DNA of 21,284 nucleotides from assembly GCA_002714165.1 (NCBI GenBank), contig PAWT01000014.1, positions 70,227 to 91,510 on the forward strand, written 5' to 3'. This document shows positions 1 through 7,810 of the stretch, piece after piece. The notes beneath the pieces are model-generated. The model was not told the origin of the DNA. It did not search any database and saw nothing but the letters and a program-made list of their open reading frames with translations. The position numbers were made by a program, and so were the translations under genes. Every line of letters starts with the position of its first letter. The first letter of the stretch is position 1. This stretch comes from Acidobacteriota bacterium. Lineage in GTDB: Bacteria; Acidobacteriota; Vicinamibacteria; Vicinamibacterales; UBA823.

Positions 1-1
1 A

Positions 2-304
2 CTGGCGGGGTCGCTTACTGGACTCGCCGGCCTTATGCAGTTCGCTCGGCTAACCCAAGGTGATCCGACTGTAGCCATTGGCCTCGAACTCGACATCATT
101 GCTGCTGTGGTGATTGGCGGTGGCTCGCTCAGTGGTGGCCAGGGTTCAATTGTCGGTACACTCGCGGGCGCAGTCCTGATGGCTTATCTTAGAAATCGGA
201 GTACAGTGCTAGGTTGGCCGAACTTTGTAGAGGAGATGATCGTCGGTCATATCATCATTGTGGCCGTGGCCGTGGATCGGTGGCGTGCTAGTCGGTCAAG
301 TTAA
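2..304 (+). CDS. Sugar ABC transporter permease, RbsC-like (C-terminal part, 5' truncated by window edge)
   Basis: The open frame runs in from the left edge, so only the last 100 residues are visible. They match the C-terminal end of the BPD_transp_2 permeases (RbsC/XylH/YjfF type), which form the inner-membrane channel of ABC importers for ribose and other sugars. The diagnostic stretch is 'GLELDIIAAVVIGGGSLSGG' followed by a Gly-rich turn and a hydrophobic helix (GTLAGAVLMAYL), then a last membrane segment (VGHIIIVAVAVDRW). The reading frame is open through the first ATG at position 35, so that Met is internal and not the start. The partner ATPase and binding protein are presumably upstream. 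The exact sugar cannot be told from this fragment. Confidence 0.85.
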   Translation: MAGSLTGLAGLMQFARLTQGDPTVAIGLELDIIAAVVIGGGSLSGGQGSIVGTLAGAVLMAYLRNRSTVLGWPNFVEEMIVGHIIIVAVAVDRWRASRSS

Positions 305-320
305 CCGTAATTGGACAAAC

Positions 321-327
321 GGAGGAG
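321..327 (+). promoter_or_regulatory. Ribosome binding site that sets the DUF2007 start
   Basis: GGAGGAG lies 4 bases before the GTG at 332. It supports that GTG over the in-frame TTG at 311, which would place this Shine-Dalgarno inside the coding sequence. Confidence 0.6.
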
Positions 328-331
328 CAGA

Positions 332-655
332 GTGATCCGCATCTATGTGGCTAGGCATCCAACGGACGCGCATCTATTCAAGGGAATTCTTGAAAGTGAA
401 GGGATTGACGCATTGGTGCGAGGCGAAGCCCTATTCGGTGCTCGAGGGGAAGCCCCGCTGACATTTGACACACTACCGTCGGTGTGGGTGCTGGATACCG
501 AAGAGGTCGGTCGGGCAAGTGAACTCGCCCGCGAATATTCGAGGGATGTTATCCCAGAGGGTGCTTCAACTAATTGGCGTTGCGCCACGTGTCGAGAGTT
601 TGTTGAACAGCAGTTTACCGGGTGCTGGAATTGCGGTTCATTACGCGTTACCTAA
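332..655 (+). CDS. DUF2007 / putative signal-transducing domain protein with C-terminal zinc ribbon
   Basis: A 107-residue cytoplasmic protein. The N-terminal half (RIYVARHPTDAHLFKGILES, EGIDALVRGE) has the pattern of the DUF2007 family, a small ferredoxin-like fold described as a putative signal transducer. The last 25 residues hold two Cys pairs, CATC (about 84-87) and CWNC (about 98-101), expected to bind one zinc. I chose the GTG start because of a strong GGAGGAG just before it; a TTG at 311 would add seven residues (MDKRRSR). It begins 27 bases after the permease stop, so it may be co-transcribed with it. The function of the family is unknown; the zinc ribbon suggests protein or nucleic-acid binding, which is inference. 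Confidence 0.75.
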   Translation: MIRIYVARHPTDAHLFKGILESEGIDALVRGEALFGARGEAPLTFDTLPSVWVLDTEEVGRASELAREYSRDVIPEGASTNWRCATCREFVEQQFTGCWNCGSLRVT

Positions 656-759
656 TGTTCCAAGGCGCTAGTTGGGCTGTGCTACAGTGCTGCACGCTAG
701 GTAGGGAGATGTATGGTCGCAGCTGAGATGTTCGTGACTGGTTCAAGTGAGGCTTCGAA

Positions 760-1116
760 ATGCCAAAATTAACAGTTGAAGGATATGCCCCCGTTGATGT
801 TCCGGACGGGAGACGGTTGGTCTTAGCCATGGAACAGGATGCGGGCGTGGATGTGCTACACGCGTGCGGTGGCGGTGCAAGGTGTACGACGTGTCGCGTT
901 GAGTTCATCTCTGGCGAACCCGAGCAGATAACGGAAGCTGAGCTGGAGCGATTGACACAGCGCAATCTCACGGGGGTTCGTCTTTCCTGTCAGATAAGGT
1001 GTGACCAGGACATGACTCTTCGTGCGGTGAGTCGGCTTGAAGGAAGCGGCCGTGCGGACCCCGGGTCCACCCCAACCGACGATATAAATCCTCCCCCAAT
1101 CTGGGTTGATCGTTAG
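760..1116 (+). CDS. [2Fe-2S] ferredoxin
   Basis: A 118-residue soluble electron carrier of the plant/adrenodoxin-type Fer2 fold. The cluster ligands are visible as C36, C42, C45 and C77, in the spacing CX5CX2C-X31-C, with the typical Gly-rich loop (ACGGGARCTTC). The beta-grasp N-terminus (MPKLTVEGYAPVDVPDG) starts directly at the fold, so no signal peptide is present. The fold ends near residue 92 and is followed by about 25 residues rich in Pro, Gly and Asp with no recognisable domain. The start is supported by a GAGG about 8 bases upstream. No reductase or oxygenase gene lies next to it, so its redox partner is not indicated by context. Confidence 0.9.
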   Translation: MPKLTVEGYAPVDVPDGRRLVLAMEQDAGVDVLHACGGGARCTTCRVEFISGEPEQITEAELERLTQRNLTGVRLSCQIRCDQDMTLRAVSRLEGSGRADPGSTPTDDINPPPIWVDR

Positions 1117-1129
1117 AGGAGTTTGAGAT

Positions 1130-1378
1130 TCACGGTTCCGTGTCTAGGTCACGCAGATGGGCGTCGAGTGCACTAAGTGCACGAGTGAGGGTTTCTCGGT
1201 GAGCTGGGTGTGTTGCATGTTCGAGGTCGGCTGCTATCCGGCTACGGGAAAGTGAAAGTTCGTAGCGCTTGGCATCCCTCGCTCGCTGCGCGTCGGTTCG
1301 ACGGTCAACAGGTTGACGCTCGCGTGAGGCCTCATCCTGCTGCGATTCGATTGCCTTGCTTTCCCAGCCTCTTGCCAT
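1130..1378 (-). CDS. Small conserved hypothetical protein (82 aa, 'MARGWES' type)
   Basis: A charged 82-residue protein, rich in Arg, Ala and Glu, with no signal peptide or membrane segment. It starts with MARGWESKAIESQQ, a beginning I associate with short hypothetical proteins of Acidobacteriota; I could not check this by search. Residues about 20-80 are predicted to be helical with heptad-like spacing of Leu and Ala (LSLSRSRIAADLEHA, LTRALSALDAHLRDL), so a two-helix hairpin or coiled coil is likely. It converges with the ferredoxin gene (13 bases between stops) and follows the DUF3014 gene on the same strand (81 bases). No clear Shine-Dalgarno is seen, which lowers confidence. No function can be assigned. 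Confidence 0.6.
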   Translation of the reverse strand: MARGWESKAIESQQDEASRERQPVDRRTDAQRARDAKRYELSLSRSRIAADLEHATHPAHRETLTRALSALDAHLRDLDTEP

Positions 1379-1459
1379 GAGTTTTGCAGTAAACGGCTGT
1401 GTAGGTCGTTGAGGACTGCTGTCTTGGCCTTGTGTGCAGAACGAGGCGGAACAATTCTA

Positions 1460-2317
1460 TCAGCCCAGGGTAACGGACGGTTCTAATCCCAATGCGCTAG
1501 ATAATTCGTGAAGTTTTTGCTGGACTAATCGCAGGTTGCGAGACCCCATGCGTATGGCTTGCCGCTGCACTGGAGCTAGTCTTTCAAGTGACAAATCAGC
1601 AAACTGAAATGCAACCGTGCGCGAAACAAGTGCGATTTCGCCATCGACGATTGGCACCTCGACGATCTGACGCACCGCTTGGGTAAGGGCTTGGTGAAAA
1701 TCACCGTCGGGATGTCCCAAATTTCGGTACGCTTCGTCGAGTAACGGCTTAAGTTGTTCGTATAACTGTGCGGCACCCTCGACGTGCACTGAATTAAACG
1801 CGTCGGCGATAAGGTCGTAGCGCGCATAGCTCCGCGGATCAATGACTAACTGTTGGCGATTGCCCGCGGTGCCAAACGGTTCTTTCAGCGAGAGACCTCC
1901 TAAGTGGCGCGCCGGTGTTTGTCCTTCCGCGATATTTTCCACAACGACCACGAATGTTCGTATGAGTTCATCCGTTGCAAGCCAGGCGACCAACGTTGGA
2001 TGTGCAGACAGTGTGCTTACGAGTTCACGAACGAAACCATCGCTCTCATCAAGTGCAGGGAGGTTAACCGTCTCGGGCACATCCGGTTCCGGGTCGGGTT
2101 CTGTCACACTAATTTCAGGAGGCGTTGACTCGATGACGGACTGGGCTTCAGCCGGCACCGTCTCATTGGGACCGCGGCTTACGAGATATACAGCGACGAT
2201 AGCTGCGGCGACCAGCGCGACGCCTCCCACCACGATTGCTACGGATTGCCATCGAGGCGAACCGTTGGACGATTCTGATGGTGGTGGGTTGTACTGGAAA
2301 TCGTCAAATTGAGTCAT
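1460..2317 (-). CDS. DUF3014 domain-containing membrane-anchored protein
   Basis: A 285-residue protein with a short cytoplasmic tail rich in Pro and Ser, one membrane helix (about residues 25-47, VAIVVGGVALVAAAIVAVYL), a linker rich in Pro and Glu (about 50-85), and then the DUF3014 domain to the end. The family signature is visible as LPALDESDGFVREL, LATDELIRTFVVVVENIAEG and LVIDPRSYARYD. The topology suggests the domain lies in the periplasm. The family function is unknown; it is known mainly from Proteobacteria and Acidobacteriota. No strong ribosome site precedes the ATG. The gene stands alone, 93 bases downstream of the MFS transporter gene on the same strand. Confidence 0.85.
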   Translation of the reverse strand: MTQFDDFQYNPPPSESSNGSPRWQSVAIVVGGVALVAAAIVAVYLVSRGPNETVPAEAQSVIESTPPEISVTEPDPEPDVPETVNLPALDESDGFVRELVSTLSAHPTLVAWLATDELIRTFVVVVENIAEGQTPARHLGGLSLKEPFGTAGNRQQLVIDPRSYARYDLIADAFNSVHVEGAAQLYEQLKPLLDEAYRNLGHPDGDFHQALTQAVRQIVEVPIVDGEIALVSRTVAFQFADLSLERLAPVQRQAIRMGSRNLRLVQQKLHELSSALGLEPSVTLG

Positions 2318-2410
2318 CTTCGATGCAGTGGGATCCCGACCATTGTAGAACAGTCTAGCCCTGTGCGGCGGTGTATAACGTCAGAAAGCGGTCAAGCATA
2401 GCTAAGGTGC

Positions 2411-3667
2411 TTAGAGAGTGCCCGAGTGCTCAGCGAGCGCGTTTGGCTCAGGAGAGATTTCTCGGGATTCTTTTTGCGGTCGCTTTAACTTCGGCAGAAG
2501 CGCCGCGGCAACAACGACCCCAATGCCCACCGTTGTGAGGATGGTGAACAGGAGGGAGAAGCCGCCTGTCGTGTCATTGACGTAAGCTACCAGCCTGATT
2601 GCCAGCGGAGCTGCACCGAACGCGAGGACAAACTTCAGTCCGAAAGCAACTCCGTGTCTTTGCTCAGGTGTCGCGGCGGCAAGAAGCATGTTCTCAGCTG
2701 GCAGCGAACCGGTGTTAGCCATGACCAAGACAGTTGAGGCCGCAACAAGTGATACCCCGCCGGCACTCGCAACGATCCAGAGGACTGGAATTTGTAACAA
2801 GAATGTGCCGATATATACCATTTTGAGGTCGAAGCGATCTGCGAGGTAGCCCGATGCGACCTGTGTTAGTCCGGCGAACCCGTACACGAGCGCGATGAAT
2901 GCGCCAACACCGAATGTCGAACTACCAACAAACTCCACGAGTCTCACCGCAAAGACTTTTGGGAGTGCGATCTGCGTAGCCTGGTAGATGATCGCTCCTC
3001 CAAACATTGTAATTAGTAGCAGTACAAACGCCCGCAACTGTCCGGTCTGACCATCAGCCCGTGCAGGGAGACGACGGGAAGCATCATCGGTAAGCCTTCC
3101 GCTGATTAGACAGTAGAGCATGACCACTCCCGTGGCCAGCGAGATGGCGCCGGGCGCAAGGAAGGCTATCCGCCAACCAAAAAGGTCAATCAGTGTTCCG
3201 GCGATGAGCCCTGCGCCGGCCACGCCAGCGTTCCCAAATACTCCGTTGAAGCCGAGCACCTTGCCTCGGCTTTCCGAGGTGGTGCGAACCAGCCAAGCGA
3301 TGCCGACCGGGTGGTAGATAGCAGCGAAAGCCCCGAGGAGGCACAGGCCAGCCCACATAACGGTTGGTGACGTCGCGAGCCCACAAATAATTGCTGCACC
3401 GCCAAGACCAAGAAAGAACAGGACCAACATACCTGGTGCGCTCCAGCGGTCCCCGAGCCAGCCAGCGGGAAGCGCCATGACGCCCACCAGGAGCGAGCCG
3501 ATCGTCCAGAGGCTGATCAATTCATGGTACGGCATGGCCCACTCTCGCTCGAGTGGCAATACGACGAGGAAGAAGTACACCGCGAACAAGTGCATGTAAC
3601 TATGACCAAGACAGGAGAAGACAAGCGCGTAGCGAGCCGTAGTCGTTGACGTCACGTTCGTCATCAT
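2411..3667 (-). CDS. MFS transporter, last gene of the galT-galK operon
   Basis: About 418 residues with twelve hydrophobic segments, a Major Facilitator Superfamily inner-membrane carrier. The loop 2-3 motif is visible as GWLGDRW, and its repeat in the second half as GYLADRF. The frame extends upstream to a TTG at 3751 that overlaps the galK stop. The added 28 residues (MTAGRWIELCSIRIW...) look non-membrane and unlike the family, so I prefer the tandem ATGs at 3667/3664; neither start has a good Shine-Dalgarno. Its place behind galK suggests it moves galactose, a galactoside or a related sugar, but the family is too broad to fix the substrate, and a drug or organic-acid carrier is possible. 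Confidence 0.85.
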   Translation of the reverse strand: MMTNVTSTTTARYALVFSCLGHSYMHLFAVYFFLVVLPLEREWAMPYHELISLWTIGSLLVGVMALPAGWLGDRWSAPGMLVLFFLGLGGAAIICGLATSPTVMWAGLCLLGAFAAIYHPVGIAWLVRTTSESRGKVLGFNGVFGNAGVAGAGLIAGTLIDLFGWRIAFLAPGAISLATGVVMLYCLISGRLTDDASRRLPARADGQTGQLRAFVLLLITMFGGAIIYQATQIALPKVFAVRLVEFVGSSTFGVGAFIALVYGFAGLTQVASGYLADRFDLKMVYIGTFLLQIPVLWIVASAGGVSLVAASTVLVMANTGSLPAENMLLAAATPEQRHGVAFGLKFVLAFGAAPLAIRLVAYVNDTTGGFSLLFTILTTVGIGVVVAAALLPKLKRPQKESREISPEPNALAEHSGTL

Positions 3668-3747
3668 ACGCGAATCGGTAGGACTTGACGGGAACGTCGC
3701 AGGGCTCCAGATGCGAATGCTACAGAGTTCTATCCAACGACCCGCTG

Positions 3748-4923
3748 TCAAACAGATAGAATTGAAGCGCCTGACACTAACTGACAGGCAAACACCTCGC
3801 CTGTCGAAGGTCCTTTGGCCCGATAAGCAGCTGACACATGTGAGATGAATGACTTGACAGCATCTGAAGTTACAAGCGCAATTGCACTACCGCCGAAACC
3901 CGCACCTGTCATTCTGGCGCCGTAACACCCCGCCGTGTCTTTCGCTAAGTCTGTGATGAGATCGAGTTCAGGAGTGGAAACCTCATAGAGATCACGTAGG
4001 CTCGCATGAGATGCATTAATGAGCTTCCCGGCCAGTTGCCAATCGCCAATCGTGAAGGCCGCGGCAAGTTGGACGGGACGTGCGTTCTCAGCGATGACAT
4101 GGGCAGCACGCCTAAATGCGGCAATGCTCACTTTCTGCCGGATCGATTCCAGAAGAGGGAGGTCGACGTCACGCAACGTTCGGATGTTTGCCTGACGTTC
4201 TTGAATGACCCTGAGTGCGACAGTGCATGCATCACGCCGTGCAGCGTATTCTGTGGTGTCCAACGTCCGTCGAATTCCAGTATCCATTACGACGACGGAC
4301 AGGTCTACTGGCATGGTGACCGGTTCAACCGTCAACGACCGGCAATCCAACAGTAACGCGTGACCTGCAACGCCTATGCCGGATACCAACTGGTCCATAA
4401 TGCCGCACTGCACGCCGACGAAGGCATTCTCAGCTTTCCGGGCAAGCTTTGCCATCACCACAGCATCCCAGGGAATTCCACTATTCGCACATAATGCGCG
4501 TGCTACAGCCATTTCTAAGCAGGCTGATGACGCGAGTCCGGCTCCAATTGGCACGTCGCTACGCACTGCCATGTTGGCTCCTACGAGTTTGTGACCTGCT
4601 TCCCCAAGTGCCCAAGCGGTACCAGCTATGTAGTCGGTCCAACGGGTCTTGCCGGCTACACCGGCCACCCGAAGAGTGCGTAAGTCGATTGTGGCGTGTT
4701 CGTTGTAGGCGGTGGCCAACACCTGCAGTGTCTGGTCATCTCGCGGGCCAGCCGCAATGAGAACTTCACGATCGATGGCAGCCGGAAGAACAAATCCGTC
4801 GTGATAGTCAGTATGCTCGCCGATCAGATTAATACGACCTGGCGCTCTGGCGATGAGGGGTGGTGATTGACCGTTGAACGCTTGCCGAAAGTCGTTGACA
4901 ACCTCGGCAGGATCCACGCTCAC
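3748..4923 (-). CDS. galK: Galactokinase
   Basis: Phosphorylates alpha-D-galactose with ATP to galactose 1-phosphate, the entry step of the Leloir pathway; cytoplasmic. The 391 residues match the usual family length. Seen in order: the galactokinase signature GRINLIGEHTDY (29-40), the GHMP ATP-binding motif PIGAGLASSA (125-134), the catalytic Asp in GIMDQ (D177), and the C-terminal GHMP motif TGAGFGG near residue 340. The GTG start overlaps the galT stop by three bases (GTGA), with GAGGG upstream, so the two are translationally coupled. A second GTG two codons in cannot be excluded. With galT it converts galactose to glucose 1-phosphate; no mutarotase or epimerase gene is in the window. Confidence 0.97.
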   Translation of the reverse strand: MSVDPAEVVNDFRQAFNGQSPPLIARAPGRINLIGEHTDYHDGFVLPAAIDREVLIAAGPRDDQTLQVLATAYNEHATIDLRTLRVAGVAGKTRWTDYIAGTAWALGEAGHKLVGANMAVRSDVPIGAGLASSACLEMAVARALCANSGIPWDAVVMAKLARKAENAFVGVQCGIMDQLVSGIGVAGHALLLDCRSLTVEPVTMPVDLSVVVMDTGIRRTLDTTEYAARRDACTVALRVIQERQANIRTLRDVDLPLLESIRQKVSIAAFRRAAHVIAENARPVQLAAAFTIGDWQLAGKLINASHASLRDLYEVSTPELDLITDLAKDTAGCYGARMTGAGFGGSAIALVTSDAVKSFISHVSAAYRAKGPSTGEVFACQLVSGASILSV

Positions 4924-5978
4924 GATGGTTGCCCTCTTGAGGGACCACCTCCATTAAGTTCGAATGGAGTGCGGAGTCGAGCAGCGGCTTCTTCCGCGGT
5001 TAGGTCCCGTTGCGGCTCAGCTGTCATCTCGTAGCCGACCAAGAACTTTCTGACTGTGGCTGAGCGAAGAAGTGGTGGGTAGTAAGCGGCGTGAAGACGC
5101 CAACCGTCTTGAAATGTTCCGTCGGAAGGCTGGCCGTGCCATCCCATCGAATAGGGGAATTCGCAGTCAAAGAGAGCATCGTATCGCTTTGTAACGTCAG
5201 CGACGATCGTTGCTAGACTGGCACGTTCGTCGGCGCTGAGGTCAATGAGGCCGGCAACGTAACGACGGGGTACTACCATGATTTCGAACGGCCACACCGC
5301 CCAGAACGGCACTAGCGCGACCCAGCCTTCGTTAGCCGATACGATACGTTCGCCTTCCGTAAGCTCCACGTCTAGATAGTCACCCAACAGATCTCTGTCG
5401 TGTGTCTTGTAATAAAGGCGCTGCGTTGTTTGTTTCCGAGCCGGAATAGTCGGCACGTGGTTGACTGCCCAGAGCTGGCAATGGGGGTGTGGATTACTAC
5501 ACCCCATCAATTCGCCGCGATTCTCGAAAATCTGAACGTATCGGACTGCGGCATGTCTCGTGGCACGCTCGGTCTCCTCGCTCCAAGCGTCAACCACCGC
5601 GCGAACACCGCTCGCTGTCATTCGAGATAAAGCCAGGTCATGTCGAGGCGAAAAGCAGAGCACGCGGCACGTGCCGACCACACCCTCAGTGCGCAAGAGC
5701 CTAGATGACTGAGGTCCATCAATAGGTCTCGAGCTCGTGAATGCCGGAAAATCATTGTCAAAGGCATATGTACTTGTGTATCCAGGATTTACTTTTCCAC
5801 TTGCCCGAGTGTTACCTGGACAGAGGTAGCACTCCGGGTCGTATGTAGCTCGATCGTTCTTCGCTCCTTCATCGATTCGGCCCTGCCACGGTCGTTCTAA
5901 CCGTTGCGGCGATGTTAGAACCCATTCGTCGAGCAGTGGGTTGTAGCGTCGATGAGAACTATCAATCCGGAGGGACAT
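4920..5978 (-). CDS. galT: Galactose-1-phosphate uridylyltransferase
   Basis: Exchanges UMP between UDP-glucose and galactose 1-phosphate; second step of the Leloir pathway. 352 residues, the normal length. The active site is visible as SNPHPHCQLW, placing H164 and H166 at the same numbers as in the E. coli enzyme, where H166 is the nucleophile that carries UMP. The zinc ligands also align: C50 and C53 (CYLCPG), H113 (SPRHD) and H164. One residue differs from the classical HPHGQ motif: Gly is replaced by Cys (C167) right after the nucleophile. First gene of a galT-galK-MFS operon, divergent from the aquaglyceroporin gene. The ATG is preceded by AGGG at a short distance. Confidence 0.96.
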   Translation of the reverse strand: MSLRIDSSHRRYNPLLDEWVLTSPQRLERPWQGRIDEGAKNDRATYDPECYLCPGNTRASGKVNPGYTSTYAFDNDFPAFTSSRPIDGPQSSRLLRTEGVVGTCRVLCFSPRHDLALSRMTASGVRAVVDAWSEETERATRHAAVRYVQIFENRGELMGCSNPHPHCQLWAVNHVPTIPARKQTTQRLYYKTHDRDLLGDYLDVELTEGERIVSANEGWVALVPFWAVWPFEIMVVPRRYVAGLIDLSADERASLATIVADVTKRYDALFDCEFPYSMGWHGQPSDGTFQDGWRLHAAYYPPLLRSATVRKFLVGYEMTAEPQRDLTAEEAAARLRTPFELNGGGPSRGQPS

Positions 5979-6112
5979 ACGACCCTATTATTGATCGTGA
6001 ACGAAAGTTGGTTATTCGGTTGCAGCCAATGCGGTTGCAGGACCACCCCAATTACTCGAAGATTCTCATATATAATTCGCCATCTGCGTCTCAATTAGAA
6101 AGACGAGAACCT
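5979..6112. promoter_or_regulatory. Divergent promoter region between galT and the aquaglyceroporin gene, with a 9-bp direct repeat
   Basis: This 134-base gap must hold the promoters of both units. CGGTTGCAG occurs twice, at 6017-6025 and 6032-6040, 15 bases apart. The stretch 6023-6038 also forms a near-palindrome (GCAGCC, five bases, then GGTTGC). A perfect TATAAT stands at 6071-6076 on the plus strand, about 37 bases before the aquaporin ATG, without a good -35 box, which could mean an activator is needed. The repeats are a plausible regulator site; this is inference. Confidence 0.45.
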
Positions 6113-6844
6113 ATGTCAGCTTTTGTCGCCGAACTGATAGGCACGATGATTCTTGTTGTTTTAGGTGATGGTGTGGTGGCCAACGTTTTACTAACCCGCT
6201 CGAAAGGTGAGGGGAGTGGGTGGATGGTTATTGCAACCGGCTGGGGCCTCGCTGTTTCTGTCGCGGTGTACGCGGTTGGGAGTGTGAGCGGTGCTCATAT
6301 CAACCCAGCTGTGACTGTCGGTCTCGCTTCGATTGGTCGTTTTCCTTGGGCCGATGTACCTATCTATATTGCAGGTCAACTGCTCGGGGCGATTCTAGGT
6401 GGTGTTGTCGTCTGGCTTGCCTACCGACCGCACTGGCAAGGCACTGCGGACCCTGACCTCAAGTTGGCTGTCTTTTGCACGGCTCCGGCTGTCCGCCAAT
6501 TCGGCGCTAATGTTGTGACTGAGATCATTGGCACCCTTATTCTCGTTCTTGGCGTGCTCGCCATCTTATCGCCGGAGAACCTCGCTCCCGAAACAGGGTT
6601 CCCGATGGGAATGGGACCTTTGTTGGTGGGTATGTTGGTCTGGTCGATCGGACTTTCACTGGGTGGGCCGACCGGATATGCCATCAACCCAGCGAGAGAT
6701 CTAGGTCCTCGAATCGCGCATTTTTTTCTACCGATTCCGGGTAAGCGTGATTCTGACTGGGCTTACTCCTGGGTCCCGGTCGTGGGACCCCTTGTCGGAG
6801 GAGTGCTGGGTGCACTCTGCTATCGTCTACTCTGGGCAGCCTGA
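6113..6844 (+). CDS. glpF: Aquaglyceroporin / glycerol facilitator (MIP family)
   Basis: A 243-residue six-helix inner-membrane channel for glycerol and small neutral solutes. Both half-helix motifs are present: HINPAVTVG (NPA at 64-66) and AINPARDLGPR (NPA at 192-194, R195). The Asp after the second NPAR (D196) is the mark of glycerol-conducting rather than water-only channels. The frame is open 67 codons further upstream, across the galT start, but that extension is not hydrophobic. The ATG at 6113 begins exactly at the family N-terminus (MSAFVAELIGT). No glycerol kinase or glycerol-phosphate dehydrogenase gene is near. Its divergence from the galactose operon suggests shared control, and uptake of a sugar-related polyol is possible. 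Confidence 0.9.
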   Translation: MSAFVAELIGTMILVVLGDGVVANVLLTRSKGEGSGWMVIATGWGLAVSVAVYAVGSVSGAHINPAVTVGLASIGRFPWADVPIYIAGQLLGAILGGVVVWLAYRPHWQGTADPDLKLAVFCTAPAVRQFGANVVTEIIGTLILVLGVLAILSPENLAPETGFPMGMGPLLVGMLVWSIGLSLGGPTGYAINPARDLGPRIAHFFLPIPGKRDSDWAYSWVPVVGPLVGGVLGALCYRLLWAA

Positions 6845-6885
6845 AGGCAGCGCTGGGCTCCATCATCACCGCTTTTATCACGCTG

Positions 6886-7788
6886 GTGTTTAACGTCAGA
6901 CCACTGGTCCTCATCGCCTTCGCTACGGTCTACGTCGTGTGGGGGTCGACCTATCTAGCAATCCGATTCGGTATCGAAACGATTCCGCCGTTCTTTATGG
7001 CCGGGGTACGTTTCTGTATTGGTGGCAGTCTTTTTATTGGCTGGGCGATTGCACGAGGTGCGAAACTTCCGTCCAGCTCGCTCTGGCGGCCTGCCGCGCT
7101 CGTTGGCGTGTTAATGGTCGCTGGCGGCACCGGTGGGGTTACGTGGGCAGAACAGTTCGTACCATCAGGGCTGACGGCGCTTCTGATTGCCATGGTTCCG
7201 CTCTGGATTGTATTAATTGACTGGGCACGACCTGGTGGTTTAAATCCAGGAAGCACTGTTTTTTTTGGCCTGGTGATTGGCCTGGCTGGGATGACATTGT
7301 TGGTGAACCCGGTGGCGGTGGGGGGAGTCCGTGAGATCCACCCGGTCGGAGCGCTTGCGCTGGTGTTTGCGACGCTAAGTTGGGCAACTGGCTCGGTTTA
7401 CTCAAGGCATGCGAGGCAGTCATCATCGCAAACCATCACGGTCGGGATGCAAATGGTTAGTGGTGGCGTCACTTTACTGTGCATGAGCACCATCAGCGGT
7501 GAACTGAGTCAGGTCGACCTTGCGCTCATATCCTGGCGGTCAGTAATGGCGATGGCCTATCTCATTGGGCCGGGTTCATTGGCGTATGCTGCGTATCTGT
7601 TCTTGTTGCGTGCGTCCACCCCAACGAAAGCAGCGACCTACGCCTACGTTAATCCGATCATTGCACTTGTGCTCGGTGCTGTTATCGGAGGCGAACAGGT
7701 CAGCGCGTGGACGCTCCTCTGCTCAGCCGTGATCATTACCGGCGTCGTGGTGATCGTGACTGCCAAAGGTCGCGCAGTCTCTAGCTAG
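6886..7788 (+). CDS. EamA / DMT-superfamily transporter
   Basis: A 300-residue inner-membrane protein with ten hydrophobic segments in two repeats (about 8-140 and 150-295), the layout of EamA transporters such as YedA and RhaT relatives. The family opening YVVWGSTYLAIRFGIETIPP is clear, and the second repeat ends with AYVNPIIALVLGAVIGGE. These carriers usually export amino acids, metabolites or drugs; the substrate here is not indicated. The GTG start lies 41 bases after the aquaporin stop and lacks an obvious Shine-Dalgarno, so it is probably the second gene of that unit. It converges with the D-threonine aldolase-like gene, leaving 22 bases between the two stops. Confidence 0.9.
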   Translation: MFNVRPLVLIAFATVYVVWGSTYLAIRFGIETIPPFFMAGVRFCIGGSLFIGWAIARGAKLPSSSLWRPAALVGVLMVAGGTGGVTWAEQFVPSGLTALLIAMVPLWIVLIDWARPGGLNPGSTVFFGLVIGLAGMTLLVNPVAVGGVREIHPVGALALVFATLSWATGSVYSRHARQSSSQTITVGMQMVSGGVTLLCMSTISGELSQVDLALISWRSVMAMAYLIGPGSLAYAAYLFLLRASTPTKAATYAYVNPIIALVLGAVIGGEQVSAWTLLCSAVIITGVVVIVTAKGRAVSS

Positions 7789-7810
7789 GGCAAGGCAAAT
7801 AGATAAAAAG

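Noticed and set aside
1131..1142. Hairpin CACGG-TT-CCGTG near the convergent ferredoxin and small-protein ends
   Set aside because: The loop is only two bases, there is no U-run, and it lies inside the coding end of the small gene.
1842..2312. A 156-codon plus-strand frame antisense to the DUF3014 gene
   Set aside because: Ser/Thr-rich low-complexity translation mirroring the other strand; the DUF3014 reading explains the region.
3668..3751. N-terminal extension of the MFS protein back to a TTG overlapping the galK stop
   Set aside because: The added 28 residues do not resemble an MFS N-terminus and there is no Shine-Dalgarno before the TTG.
5912..6112. Extended N-terminus of the aquaglyceroporin overlapping the galT start
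   Set aside because: The extra 67 residues are not membrane-like; the family N-terminus starts exactly at the ATG at 6113.
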